From positions 50,637,365 through 50,701,364 of the forward strand of contig OY294047.1 of NCBI GenBank assembly GCA_958510825.1: DNA of 64,000 bases, in the 5' to 3' direction. The notes below the pieces were generated by a model that saw only the letters and a list, made by a program, of their open reading frames with translations, was not told the DNA's origin and did not search any database. The first letter of the stretch is position 1; every line of letters starts with the position of its first letter. Positions 33,606 through 44,710 of this stretch are shown here, piece by piece. The stretch is from Brachypterus glaber (taxonomy: Eukaryota; Arthropoda; Insecta; Coleoptera; Kateretidae). The position numbers and the translations under genes are program-made.

Positions 33606-33787
33606 TAACTGTATTGAACATGTCTGGGACATGCTTGGTAAAGCAGTTTTTGATCGTCAATCACATTTTCATGACGTAAGGAAACTAGCAAGTTCTTCCA
33701 GATTTATGGGATGTCCTGGACCAAGATCAGTTAAATCGCTTAATTTTAAGTATGCCTCGGCGAGTTGGAGCATCTAAACATCTATAG
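33606..33787 (+). pseudogene. Tc1-type transposase C-terminal relic
   Basis: One frame reads NCIEHVWDMLGKAV, the IEHxWDxLG block next to the last catalytic residue of Tc1-like transposases. A second frame, from 33707, reads WDVLDQDQLNRLILSMPRRV and ends at TAG 33785-33787, the usual C-terminus. The two pieces are in different frames, so at least one frameshift separates them. Nothing upstream of the block is recognisable. Confidence 0.8.
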
Positions 33788-34284
33788 ATACGCCACTATG
33801 TAATAATAGCGTACAGTCTGTTTATCATATTTAATAAATATTATTTATGTAGGAGTAAAAAAAAACAAAAGGTGTTTCATAATATCATTGGCTGTGCTTT
33901 AAAACATGAATGAAACTTTTACTTGTAAAATTTATAGGTTAAACTATTGGCCAATGGATTCGATTCATTTTTAATCAGGAAACGCCCACTATCATTGAAA
34001 AATATGAATTAATTACTTGCATTGTAATTACATATTCTAAATTGTATCTATTATTTTTATAAATGGAATATCTACCATGCATGTCGGAAATTAACATTTT
34101 TTTTTTCAAACTTTATTTGTAATATTGTAATTTATTTTTTCTATTTTACGACTCTTATAAGCTTATAATCACACGCATTTTGCGTGTTTTTATAGGCCCA
34201 TAAAAGGTCTGTACTTTTTGTTCTTTTGGGTTGGCAACAGACCTGGCCTATCGCTTGACGTTTTCCGTGCAAATGTCAATGTCG
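33788..34284. other. Non-coding, no gene recognised
   Basis: AT-rich with no repeat copy identified. Confidence 0.35.
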
Positions 34285-34645
34285 CTTTAAAGTTGAATTT
34301 TCTACAAAATTTTGTGTTTAGGTTATTTTTACCATGTTAAAATTGTGGCTTGGTTAATTGCAGTAAAAAAGAGAAGAGGTGACTATAAAATATATCAAAA
34401 TATCATTTGCTCTTAGAATTTTAAACATGGTGTAAACTGTAATGCCAATTCGAAACAAAAATCCCTAAATCAGTCATCAATTTAAATGTAAGTTTTTTAA
34501 ATTTTAGAGCAAAATAGAAAAAATTGTATAAAGCACTCCTTTCATAACACGTTTTTAGCGCACTAGTACTTTAGAAAACTCACCGCAAGCGGCTCGTTTT
34601 CTAAACTTGTACTCATGCGCTAAAAACGCATGTTATGAAACTAGT
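34285..34645 (+). mobile_element. Family I, copy 2
   Basis: Collinear with 25435-25745. It ends in a hairpin (CATAACACGTTTTTAGCGCA / GCGCTAAAAACGCATGTTATG) at 34547-34640. Confidence 0.55.
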
Positions 34646-35489
34646 ACTTTAATATACTATATAAATATTGCTGACTGCATGCTGCTAAAAAAAACTTTGT
34701 ATACATCATAATTTTTCAAAATTAAAAAAAGGTTTTTTTTTTCGAAAAATGAAAAAACTAGTATTTTACATCTTATAAGCTTAAAAGCTTTCACAGCCAC
34801 ATACATTTGGAGAATTTTAATTTTCTTGTTAGATAAATCTTCAGTAAGTATTCTTTCCATTTTCTTTTAAAATATTACTTTTTTTCTAATTAACTACGGT
34901 ATTCAAGGGGTTGTTCTGATTTTTGAGGAAAAAAATTGACGATTTTTCGAATTTTTTTTTTCAGATGACCTGTATTATTTTTATGTAAAAGACTTTTTAC
35001 AAAGATTAGGCAACTCTTAAAGTTCACAAAAAAAAATATTTGTTTTTTTTTGCCGTCTTATAAATAAATGTGCAGCGCGCGCTGAAGTTGGACACCTCAA
35101 AAATAACATGGCAAATGGTTCCAGTGATAGCTCCGCCCCCAATGGCCTGAAACACAAAAATCAAAAACAGTTGTTAAAAAATACGTCCATTAGTTCGCTA
35201 GTGTCGACGTAAGTCAAAATTCCAAAAAACAAAAATTCTACGCGTATTTTAGTGAAAAAAAAAAAACAAAAAAATGCAATTTTTCCGACCAAAAACGGGT
35301 AAAAAAAGGGAGATTAAAAAATAAATTACAAGCCTTTGAAAAAAAAAAATGATTTTCGACAATATGCCGAAAGATATAAGTCAATATGTTAAATAGTTTT
35401 TTTTTTAATCGCTGGAACCGTTTTGAAAAATGGCATTTTGAGAAAAACGCGTTTCAAGTTTTTTTTTTATATTTTAAAGTATACAAAAA
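34646..35489. other. Non-coding, low complexity in places
   Basis: A- and T-homopolymer blocks. A short GC-rich patch (GCAGCGCGCGCTGAAG) lies near 35072. No gene. Confidence 0.35.
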
Positions 35490-36260
35490 AACACCAATAA
35501 AATTTTAATTCTGCAGGGCGATTCTACAATAAAAACTAAGCAAAAAAGTATTCTTTACCGAAACAACTAAACTTAATATTAAAGGAGTAATAGCCTTTTA
35601 AAAAGTAACATTTTTGGTGGCACAGAATGTAACTTTCTCTTTGCATTTTTTTTTTGAAAACCGTTGCTCCTCCAGTGTTACATATGACATTTTTTATGTA
35701 TTTTTACAAAAGGAATCTATATTTTTTACAAAAAATCAAAAAAAGATACACATAAAAAAGTTTGGGGCAAAAAACTGATAAGGCCCCCCGTTTCGCACGT
35801 CCCTGGTTAAAATAAGTACATAAAAATAACATACGAAGATGGGCCTTATTAAGATTATTTCACATGCAAAACCTCCTTGCTGTATCTCAAAGGATGTCTA
35901 AGAATGCGTCGTAAGGGAACTAAGTTCCTTTGAAATTCTGTTTTTATTTAATAACTAGAAAACCTTTGAGATATAGCAACGAGGTTTTGCATGTGAACAT
36001 CTTAATAATATCTATCTTCGTATGTTCTTTTCATGTACTTATTTTAACCAGGGGTGTGCGAAACTGCGTAACTTTTTTGTAATTTTATTTTTGGAATATG
36101 ATTCTTTAGGTCAAAATACATCAAAAAGGTACTCTTGTTGTAATACTGTACCATTTTCGAGAAAAATTGATTTGAAGGTGAAATTTCATGGGTCGAGGAC
36201 GAAAAATTAAGTACTAATATGTTTAAAACCAAAATTTCAATGATGCAGGGTTATTCTATA
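35490..36260. mobile_element. Family E internal region, partial copy
   Basis: 35510-35760 matches 14685-14960 (AATATTAAAGGAGTAATAGCC, AAAAAGTAAC, TGGCACA). 35760-36065 matches 11935-12300 (CGTTTCGCACG, CCTGGTTAAAATAAGTACAT). No intact termini. Confidence 0.55.
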
Positions 36261-36389
36261 TCAAAATCTAAGAAAAAACGTTTCTATACGAGTAGGTCGA
36301 AGAATCGCTTTTGTAGTTACTGTGACCCTTTAGAAACGGTGCATTTTTAGAAGACCACCTTAAAAAAAAATTCAATGGGATAAAAATTA

Positions 36390-36640
36390 AATATTTTTAA
36401 CCCGTTTGAATTAATTTGAATTATTTCTATTTGCAGCAAGTTATCAATATTAATCCGTTTCAATTAGTTAACCTCTTTTAATTTTCATTTGATATTTAAA
36501 TTTAATTCGTTTTAATGTGCATATGCGGAATATCACGTTTTAATTCGTTTCTATTTGCAAATGCGTAACATATTTTAATTCGTTTCTATTCGCGTATGCG
36601 GAATATCATTTTTAATTAGATACTATTTGCAAATTTGAAT
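36390..36640. repeat. Degenerate tandem repeat, ~50 bp unit
   Basis: Four to five units around TTTTAATTCGTTTCTATTTG followed by CAAATGCGGAATATCA, progressively diverged. Confidence 0.55.
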
Positions 36641-36835
36641 TTAATTTTTTTTTTTGAAAAATATTTTTTTTTATTTTTCGTTTTCAAAAAATACCTTATT
36701 TAAAAAAAATGTAATTTTTTTTATTTTTTTTTTAATTCTTTTTTTTTAAGTATTTGGGAAAATGCACTATACCATTTACTGTGAATAATATATAATGGAA
36801 TGCAAAGCATTACATATCTTCACGGCTTGTTTACT
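36641..36835 (+). mobile_element. Family K, 3' end
   Basis: T-rich run, then AAGTATTTGGGAAAATGCA, ACTGTGAATAATATATAAT and the hairpin GGAATGCAAAGCATTAC. It matches 61080-61150; the palindromic end also occurs at 39362 and 3287. Confidence 0.55.
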
Positions 36836-36885
36836 CATAAACTACACATGTGCCGGATTAAAAACGAGAAGAAAACTCACTTCTT

Positions 36886-37040
36886 AGAGACGCCAGGTAA
36901 CAAAAATAGACGTCCGCGTCGATTTTCCTTCCACCGACGCTTCGCGACGGTCTATCGCGGAAATTCCCGCCCCCACCGGCGTGCATACGCCCCCGAGACG
37001 TCCGCGCACAACTGAATAATTTATGCGGCGACCATCTTAA
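36886..37040. other. Local GC-rich island
   Basis: A ~150 bp block with CpGs (GACGTCCGCGTCG, CGACGCTTCGCGACGG, CCCCCGAGACGTCCGCGC) in AT-rich surroundings. A 71-codon plus frame and a 65-codon minus frame cross it without recognisable motifs. It may be a fragment of a GC-rich repeat or a diverged exon. Confidence 0.4.
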
Positions 37041-37267
37041 ATTAGGGCTGTCCAAAACACAGATAAAAACCTGTCTCGAATGAGCGAGAGTACTTGCTCA
37101 AAATAAAAACTGCTGCCAACAAAATAATAATTTCCCCTGTAGGACTAGGTTCATTAAAATCAAAAACCAAAAAAAATCGAAAAAAAAAAAATTAAAAAAA
37201 ACTGCAAAACTTTCATTTTTTTTTTCAAAAAAAAAAAAATTTTTTTCGTAAAACAAAAAATAAGGTG

Positions 37268-37419
37268 AAAAAATAGTTATTTATATACCAAGGGACTAAA
37301 CTGGCTGTTTTAGTCCCGCTGCATGAGTGTTTCCTGAGTGAGCGCAGCGAGCGAGGGAAACAGAAATGCAAGGGACTAAAACAGCCACGTTTAGTCCTGA
37401 GGTATATACACTATTTTTT
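37268..37419. mobile_element. Foldback MITE
   Basis: AAATAGTTATTTATATACC at the left pairs with GGTATATACACTATTTTTT at the right. Inner arms GGCTGTTTTAGTCCC / GGGACTAAAACAGCC pair, and GTTTCC(C)T and its complement surround a GAGCGCAGCGAGCGAG tip. Confidence 0.7.
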
Positions 37420-38545
37420 GCAAGGCCAAACATAATTTAGGTAGGTAGATAAAATTAAAATTAAAAACCGTGCGTCTAAAATCGGTTGTTTTATTTTCGT
37501 AATTTAATCAAGATGCCTGTAAATTACGCGAAGTCAGTTTCACGGCTATCGCGATTTCAATTGTTTTTTAATATGGTTGATATAAACGTAAAAAAATGGA
37601 CTAAGATGATAAATTTTAAGTTATGTATAAATTGTTATAACAATGTTATTTTTAAAGGTATTCTTTGTTAAAATCAAATAAATTGGTTTGAATCGCTAAT
37701 TTATTACAAAACACCACCAAACCTAATTTTTGAACCAGCAAAGCACATAGTATAATATTTTAATATTATCAAGGTTGCCGTGATTTTTATTCCATAGAGA
37801 GAAAAACGGCAAGTTTAGTCCCGAAAATGAAAGCGTAAAATTAGGTTTTAGTCTTGTAATTTCCTTACAGAACCGGAGAATTTTATTGGATTCCAACGAA
37901 TATTTTTAATAATATATTTCCCCGTTTACAAAATGAAAGTAATATATACGATATTATCGATATGTCCATAAAGGAAAAAAATTATTTCTAAGCCTACAGG
38001 TAGAACGCCTCTTTAATAGGTGATAAGGAATATCATGACTTTCTAATATGTCTCTACAGAGTAGACTTTACGCATATTTCAACAATTTTACATTTATTTT
38101 ATACGTGGCACACTTAATAAAAAAAATATAAAGAATTTATTTAAAACATTTTTTTTTCAAAAAGATTTTCTTTTTTGAAAATCGAAAAAAAAATTAAAAA
38201 AATGTTTTTCTTTATAATTTGTTTTGCCCCCATTTTACCCCCGTGCGTCAAACTATACCTAATTGATTAAGCCTATTTTTTTTTCAATATGGCCGTGAAA
38301 GCTTCAAATCAAAATTATGAAAGGTCTTGTTATTTTAAGAGATAATAATAATAATTATTACCAATTCGAAATTCATGTCAATTTTAACATAATAATTGTG
38401 AGCATTCTAATTACCAAATCTAGTAGGCAAAGAAATAAGAAGTATAAACATAGCCTACTCCACTTCGAATTTAAATAAATATTATTGATTATTATTGATT
38501 TGAGTGGGCGAATAGTAATAATTTCAATTTTAAATTGTTTTTACC
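37420..38545. other. Non-coding, no gene recognised
   Basis: A 61-codon frame at 37486-37671 has no motif and is treated as chance. No repeat copies identified. Confidence 0.35.
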
Positions 38546-38647
38546 TACCCAAGCAACAAAATAGGTAAAAAAAGTGGACAAAAAGTCTAATTATCATTTA
38601 TAATTAGACTTTTTGACCACTCTTTTACCTATTTTGTCGCTTGGGTA
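38546..38647. mobile_element. Foldback MITE
   Basis: TACCCAAGCAACAAAATAGG and its near-complement form ~48 nt arms around CATTTAT. It ends 7 bp before the next foldback. Confidence 0.75.
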
Positions 38648-38654
38648 ATACATA

Positions 38655-38793
38655 AGGGCATATCCACAGTCTCGCATAAGAACGTAATACATAAGAATGC
38701 GATGCCGTGATTGGCTTGACGTGCCGCCATTTATCTTGTAAGCCAATCACAGCATCGCATTCCTATGTTTTATGTTCTTATGCAAGCTTCTTA
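38655..38793. mobile_element. Foldback MITE, family M, copy 2
   Basis: Sibling of 350-486 with a slightly better-paired stem (AAGAATGCGATGCCGTGATT / AATCACAGCATCGCATTCCT). Confidence 0.7.
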
Positions 38794-38810
38794 AGGTGAC
38801 CCGGGGAAAA

Positions 38811-38946
38811 AAAAGTTTTTGTATGATTATGCATAATTATGCAAAGTTTTGTATGATCCTGTTTCAATTTTGACCCGGAATTTTAGGTAAAATTATGCAT
38901 GATTATGCTTAATTTTAAGTATATGCATAAGCATACAAAAACTTTG
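38811..38946. mobile_element. Foldback repeat
   Basis: AAAGTTTTTGTATGATTATG at the left mirrors CATAAGCATACAAAAACTTT at the right. The central region repeats ATTATGCATAATTATGC-like palindromes. Confidence 0.6.
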
Positions 38947-38965
38947 TCATGCATGGCCAGATTAT

Positions 38966-39310
38966 TGTATATACTATAATTATGTTTAATAATATAGTAT
39001 ATTTAAATCTATTAAAATTAAACTACTAGTTCATATAAAACTCATACAGAACCGAGTAAAGAACTAATGTTTCTCAAAATTTACAATAAAATATCCAAAG
39101 TATATGTTTCCAATCGGCAACACTGTACCCCTGTCAGTCATTTTACGACAATAGACTGTGAGTTTACACATTCTTTCTCTCTCTCTTTACGCGTACTAAG
39201 TGTAAACAATAGTCACTCCCCACCAGCCCCTCGCCGTAGTTGGTTCACGCTTCAAACAAAGCATACGGTAGATTTCATCATGTTCCTTCTTGAGGTAAAA
39301 GTTCTTTGAT
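38966..39310 (+). mobile_element. Family H, right-hand part
   Basis: Matches 59045-59345, the right flank of the LTR element: AAACTACTAGTTC, CGGCAACACTGTA, AGACTGTGAGTTTACACATT, CACTCCCCACCAGCCCCTC, TTGAGGTAAAAGTTCTTTG. The left end is missing; the preceding foldback ends 20 bp away. Confidence 0.7.
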
Positions 39311-39460
39311 TGAAACTCACCCTGTATTCATGGACTGTTGTGACATGTGAAGAGTGTACTATGGAATGCGAAGCATTACATATCTTCACGGCTTATTTAT
39401 ACACATCAAACGTTTCGATAATTAGTCAAGGCTTAACGTTTCCAAACTTAATTATAATCA

Positions 39461-39867
39461 AATGGAGCTCTCTACAACTAGAATTGTGAAACAAAAGACG
39501 TTTAGCCTATCTCTATCTCATTTGTGCTACACTTTCCAGCCAACCAAATAAATACTGTATTTGTTGTATGAAAAACAAATACAGTATTTATTTGTTTGGC
39601 CGGAAAGTGTAGCGGAACGAACGAACATAGCTAATGTGAATCTGTAGAATGAGATAATTCTTCTAAAATTTAGATGGCGCCAGTAATTTCTTTAATAAAA
39701 ATATTATAGTTACACTTTTCGCCCGGCCAAGTAAATATTGTATTTGTTCAACAAAGAACAAATACAGAATTTGTTTGGTTGGGTGGAAGTAGGAGTGTAT
39801 GTATGTCTTCTATCCTTTTTGGGTAGAACTTTTCTCCCTGTCTAATCTAACGGGAGAAATCGCCATT
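39461..39867 (-). mobile_element. Family C, copy 2
   Basis: Reverse orientation, from AATGGAGCTCTCTACAACTA to CGGGAGAAATCGCCATT. Confidence 0.75.
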
Positions 39868-40084
39868 CGTAAAGATTTTTGCTCGAAACGTAATATTAAG
39901 ACGTTTTACGCGCCATTTAAATGATATATTATTTTCATATTTTATTAGGAAATTCAAAAACTAATAATAGTAGCCTATGGAACAGGTAGTTTAAAATTAC
40001 ATTATATTACAATGTATAAATAAGTAGGTACATGTATTTTTAATTTTTAAAAAGTAAACCATAAAATATCAATAATATCATTAA

Positions 40085-40290
40085 TACAAATAATTGTCAA
40101 TAAAAATTATATATCTTGGAATAACTATTGACTCTCACTCACTCTCACTCATCTGATTTTTCGTTCATTTATACACCAATCTGCAAACAATAATGAATTG
40201 TCAATAAAAATAAAATATCTTGGAATTATTATTGACTCTCAACTGAAGTGGTCAAAGCTTAATAAATATGCTATTATAAAGCTTATATAG
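40085..40290 (+). pseudogene. Possible non-LTR retrotransposon RT relic
   Basis: One frame at about 40210-40270 reads IKYLGIIIDSQLKWSKL, which resembles the conserved KYLGxxIDxxLxW block at the C-terminal side of non-LTR (jockey-type) reverse transcriptases. A second, shorter copy of the same block (YLGITIDSH) occurs at about 40110-40140. No longer frame survives. Short evidence, so tentative. Confidence 0.45.
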
Positions 40291-40980
40291 CTTTATAAAT
40301 ATGCTATTATAGAGAGAGTGAGTACCATTTATTTTTCATAATAATATTCTTCTAAACAAGATAAGTAAGTTAATTTTATTTTACATTTTATCACCATAAT
40401 ACCCTCTAGCTCTAACATATTTTTTCTTTCAAGACATAAATTTATAAAACATGAGACAAAACTATGTTATTGAATCTCTTCTATCTATAGTAGGCCAAAA
40501 ACTGTCACTTTAAGCAGTTAAAAAAACAGTTGGTACATCTCTTATAAAAATAAAATTTCATTATTAAATAAGCTTTTTAGGAGTATTTTTCTTTAACTTG
40601 AAAGTTTTAATTAAGACTACATAACCAATAATTAAGTGAAAAATTATTCTATTTTCAACTTGTTAATTATGATACCTACATGTTCATTTAAAAAATGTAA
40701 AAATGTCGCAACATATGTTATATGATTTGTTTTTGAACTTAAAAGTTAAAAACTTACAATTTATGAATACAGTTAGAAATAGTGATAAATCAAAAATGAC
40801 CTTAATATGCTTTCAGTTTAGTCATAGAATTTATAATACATTTTAATTTGAAAATTTAAAATTCTAGTTAATTATAATTATAAACAGGTGAAAATGTCAA
40901 ACGTAAGATCCAATTATTACCGTTTTTAAAGTAAAAATAAAATAGTATATTAAAAAAATAGTTTTATTATAATGTATATA

Positions 40981-41664
40981 CAGTGCGGTCCAAAAGTCAC
41001 CCCCCCTTTTAACTTTTGAACGAGTTGAGATATCGACTTCAAATTTAGAACTCTTAAATAAGGCAACTTAAGCTATCTTTTAGCATATATTTGATATTTT
41101 CAGCTCTTAAAATGTGGGCAGGGGGGCATGGGAGGACATTTTTTTAAATGGAAAGGGGGGTCGTGTGATACATCATTTTTAAGCTTATAAAATTCTCTAT
41201 TTAAACTAATATTTTTAAATTTTTTAAAAATGTTTTTTAAGGTTTTGATTTTTCAATTTTTTGAGTTTTTTTTATAAATTTTAATTTATGTCAACTAAAA
41301 TTAGTTTAAAACATTTTTTTATGATGAAATTAGGCATTTTTAAAAAATTATTTGTTTTTTTTTAGAGGAATTTTGACATTAATACCCATTTTCAACCCCA
41401 TTTAAACCCATTTTTTTTTTAATTTAAAAATATGGAGTTAAATAGAGAATTTTATAAGCTTTAAAATAATGTATTACACGACCCCCCTTTCCATTTAAAA
41501 AAATGTGCCCCCATGCCCCCCTGCACACATTTTAAGAGCTGAAAGTATTAAATATATGCTAAAAGATAGATTAAGTTGTCTTATTTAAAAGTTCCAAATT
41601 TGACGTCGATATCTCAACTGGTTCAAAAGTTAAGAGGGGGGGGGGTGACTTTTGGACCGCTCTG
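40981..41664. mobile_element. Tc1-type foldback with ~240 bp TIRs and TA target sites
   Basis: Ends CAGTGCGGTCCAAAAGTCAC and its near-complement are flanked by TA (40979-40980, 41665-41666). The inverted repeats continue to about 41222 and 41422 (GATATCGACTTCAAATTTAG, GGGCAGGGGGGCATG, AGAGAATTTTATAAGCTT). The CAGTG start and TA targets are Tc1/mariner traits. No transposase. Confidence 0.8.
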
Positions 41665-42223
41665 TATGTATAACTAAAGTTAACAAAGTTTTTGGCGTTG
41701 TTTTGTTTTTGGCCTATATCCCACAACTCAACAAATTTTTCAAATAAATAACCAAATAATTTTTGGTATATACATATTTGATATGTTTAAGGGCACAATG
41801 GAGGCTGGGGGCAAAGGGTTTTTTTACATGTAAAGGGAGATCGTGTGATACATCATGTTAAAGCTTATTAAATTCTCTTTTCAACCACATTTTTATTTAA
41901 AGAACTTTCACTTTCGGGTTTAGACCGTGTTAATGGATTTTCACTTTCCGACGTTTCGTCTCTTACTACTAGAGACATCTTCAGGGATTAATCTGAAACT
42001 TTCAGAAAAATGGCCGTGAAAGCTTAAAACACATTTTTATTAATTATTCAACATTTTTAAAGGGGATTAAAAAAGTGTTGAAAATGTAAATTTTCGTCAA
42101 AATTTCTTAAAAAAAAAATTAATGATTATTTTCATGGTAAATAAACGTAAATTATACTTTTAAATTTATTTTTATGATGAAATAAAAATTTCATCAAAAA
42201 TCTAAGAAAAGCGCATTAAGGGC
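41665..42223. other. Non-coding with repeat fragments
   Basis: Contains GTGTGATACATCATG near 41850 (foldback fragment) and CCGACGTTTCGTCTCTTACT near 41949, a phrase of insect foldbacks. No gene. Confidence 0.4.
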
Positions 42224-42333
42224 CACTTGCACCAACCTTGGTTTAGCTTTAAACTTGGATTAAATAGAGAGTCGGCCAGTCAAAACGCAGTATTTTTAAC
42301 TTAAACTCAGTTTAGTGCAAGTTGGTGCAAGTG
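42224..42333. mobile_element. Short MITE
   Basis: CACTTGCACCAACCTTGG at the left and AGTTGGTGCAAGTG at the right are inverted repeats, 110 bp in total. Inner TTTAA...GGATTAAA and TTTAACTTAAAC motifs. Confidence 0.65.
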
Positions 42334-42551
42334 TTCTAAATCAATCGCCAACGGTTAAGAAAATAAAAAACCGTTTTTTTTTTTAATTTGAATTTTGATT
42401 AATTCTTTTTTATTGTTAAACTTTATTTTTGTCGTCGCTTTTTTGTAAAAACTTGACGTATTTCTATTCAGAGTAAAATGATAAAATCTACACAATAACA
42501 ATATCGCAAGAACATACTGTATAGGTAGGTAAAAGTTAGAATAAAAAAAAT

Positions 42552-42806
42552 CGACCATGGTACAAGTGCATGGGTGACATGGTAATCTACGCAGTGGTAC
42601 CCATTGCCGGGTACCAAAATAGGACGCATACGACCCACACGGTACCATTTGGTATGGGACTTGCCTCTCGCGCCCATGTGGGCCGTTGTTTTGGTAAGAC
42701 AGGGGCGCCCACCATTTTATGACGTAAGGTTTTTATCGGCCCACTATAAAATTATAAATTAATACTTGGAAGTGATGGTACCATGGTACACTTGTAATAT
42801 TTTTTT
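42552..42806. repeat. Repeat with iterated GGTACC motif
   Basis: CCATGGTAC near the left and GGTACCATGGTACACTTGT at the right. GGTACC or GTGGTACCC occurs five or more times between them. GC-richer than its surroundings; ends uncertain. Confidence 0.4.
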
Positions 42807-42858
42807 ATATCTACGTTTAAAATTTACTGATTTAAAAGTTCAGTCATGATTCATTTAA

Positions 42859-43716
42859 CCGACTTCCAAAAAGGAGGAGGTTATCAATTCGACGTGTGGC
42901 TTTGTTTTTTTTGTTTGTTCCCGCATAACTTTGGAACGCATGAACGGAATTTGATGAAACCTTTTGATACTTAAAGAGGACATTCCTGAGGTGGTCCCGT
43001 TTTAATTTGGAGCTCAGATAATGCCGGGTAAGCCGGATAATCAAGATAAATCTAATCGTTTTAACGAAATTTCCCTTAAAACCGGCTTAATTTGGTTCTA
43101 ATACCAACCAAATTTTTAGAAAATGATAGGACAACTCGGATAAGTCGGATAACTTGATTAAGGGGTCACTCAAATATTACGGCAGGCTAAAAACCTTTTA
43201 AATGCCGCTAAACTTGATTTTGTGGACCTGTAGTATTAAAATACCAAGGAGAAAATTATAAAATTTGTGATTATACCATAAGGCGTTATTTGATTATTAC
43301 TTAACGCTTAAAGTTTAACAAAGATTTTCTTTAATATTTCGTTTAAATTAAGGTTGGTTGGACTCTTGGGCGCTAAAATAAAAATACTACTAAACTTATT
43401 TTTTAGAAATTTATCTTTAAGATGCACTAATAGTACGTTGTGACGTCAGCAGCTTGCCGAGATGGAAGGACAACTATAATTTAGCTTAGATGACGTTACA
43501 AATCTACAAGTTCTGTGTCTCTAAAAAGTAAAAAATAAAAACTTTTCGCAAAAAAAATGAACCGACTTCTGTCTCTAAAAAGTAAAAAATAAAAAATAAG
43601 TCGGTGCCAATTTCACAGAAAATAATTTAACAACAAAAATAATTGTTAGTATTTAATTTAGGAAGTGGTGAAATTGGCACCGGCTTATTTTTTTATTTTT
43701 TACTTTTTAAAGTCGG
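42859..43716. mobile_element. TIR element bounded by TTAA
   Basis: Left CCGACTTCCAAAAAGGAGG and right TTTTTAAAGTCGG, each next to TTAA (42855-42858, 43717-43720). A second, longer foldback occupies the right quarter (43548-43733: AAGTCGGTGCCAATTTCAC / GTGAAATTGGCACCGGC). The left end with GGAGGAGGTTATCAATTCGA is a phrase I associate with widespread insect repeats. A piggyBac-type origin is possible from TTAA only. Confidence 0.55.
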
Positions 43717-43718
43717 TT

Positions 43719-44710
43719 AATTTTTTTTGTGAAAAGTTTTTATTTTGGAAATGTGTTTTGTATTGAATTAAAAAAATTCTGGTTGAGGCAGCTATCCATG
43801 CCACCCTATTAATGGAGAACCCCCCCCTCCAACAACATCGAAAAAGTGGGCAAATTGAAGAAAAATTTGAATAGTTTATAATTCTCTTTCAAAAAGTTGG
43901 ATTCATTGAGCTAATGCTTTTTTTGGTTATCACTTGTTTTTTCTGGGAAAACAGTTTTTAATAATTAGAATTATTTTAATCGTTTTAAAAAGTTAGTAAT
44001 TTTTTAATCGAAATGTTGTGCTTTACCACGTTGCTTCGGCTCTGCCCGCTCTGCACTTGAGCAATTACAATGCTCGATATACGAAAAAAAATGTCAATAA
44101 TTCAACTAGCACTAAGGATATTACTATTAAAAACAAAACAATAATCGTTTCTTTTAATGCCTTCAAAAATAAATAAATATCTTCACGAGGGCGTATGTGA
44201 TTAAAATGTTAATGTTTTTTCCTTAATTTCGATATTTACTTTGTCTCAAGTTTTTCAGTACATTCAACTCACTTTTAGGGTTCCGTACCTTATAGGAATA
44301 TTCAGAAAATATTCTTTATTAGATGGATTTTCGGCCAGCGTAAAGGCTTTTTTATAGGTAAATACCTTTTTTTTTCATTATGATTAATGTAGGGGGGCCA
44401 GATTTGGAGATGATCATGGACGTAGATTTGATTTTCTTAGTACCATAGAGGAGGGGCTTTTGTTATCAAGTTACATGCTCCCTATAGGGGGATGAATATT
44501 CTAAAGGCCTATTCAAGCAACTTTTAAACTGAGTTTATCTCGACTAAACAGTTTGGAAGTTAAAATGTTGCATTTTAATTGGTCGACCGTTAATTTATTT
44601 CAAGTTTAAAGTCAAACTATCAATGCTGCAATTCCTCAGTACTATGTTGTGCTATCTAAGAATTACATCATCCTGTTTTTTACCAAAAACCGACCCAAGG
44701 ATCCTATGCA
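43719..44710. other. Non-coding, no gene recognised
   Basis: Contains TTTTAGGGTTCCGTACC near 44274, a phrase common in insect repeats, and otherwise no recognised feature. Confidence 0.35.
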
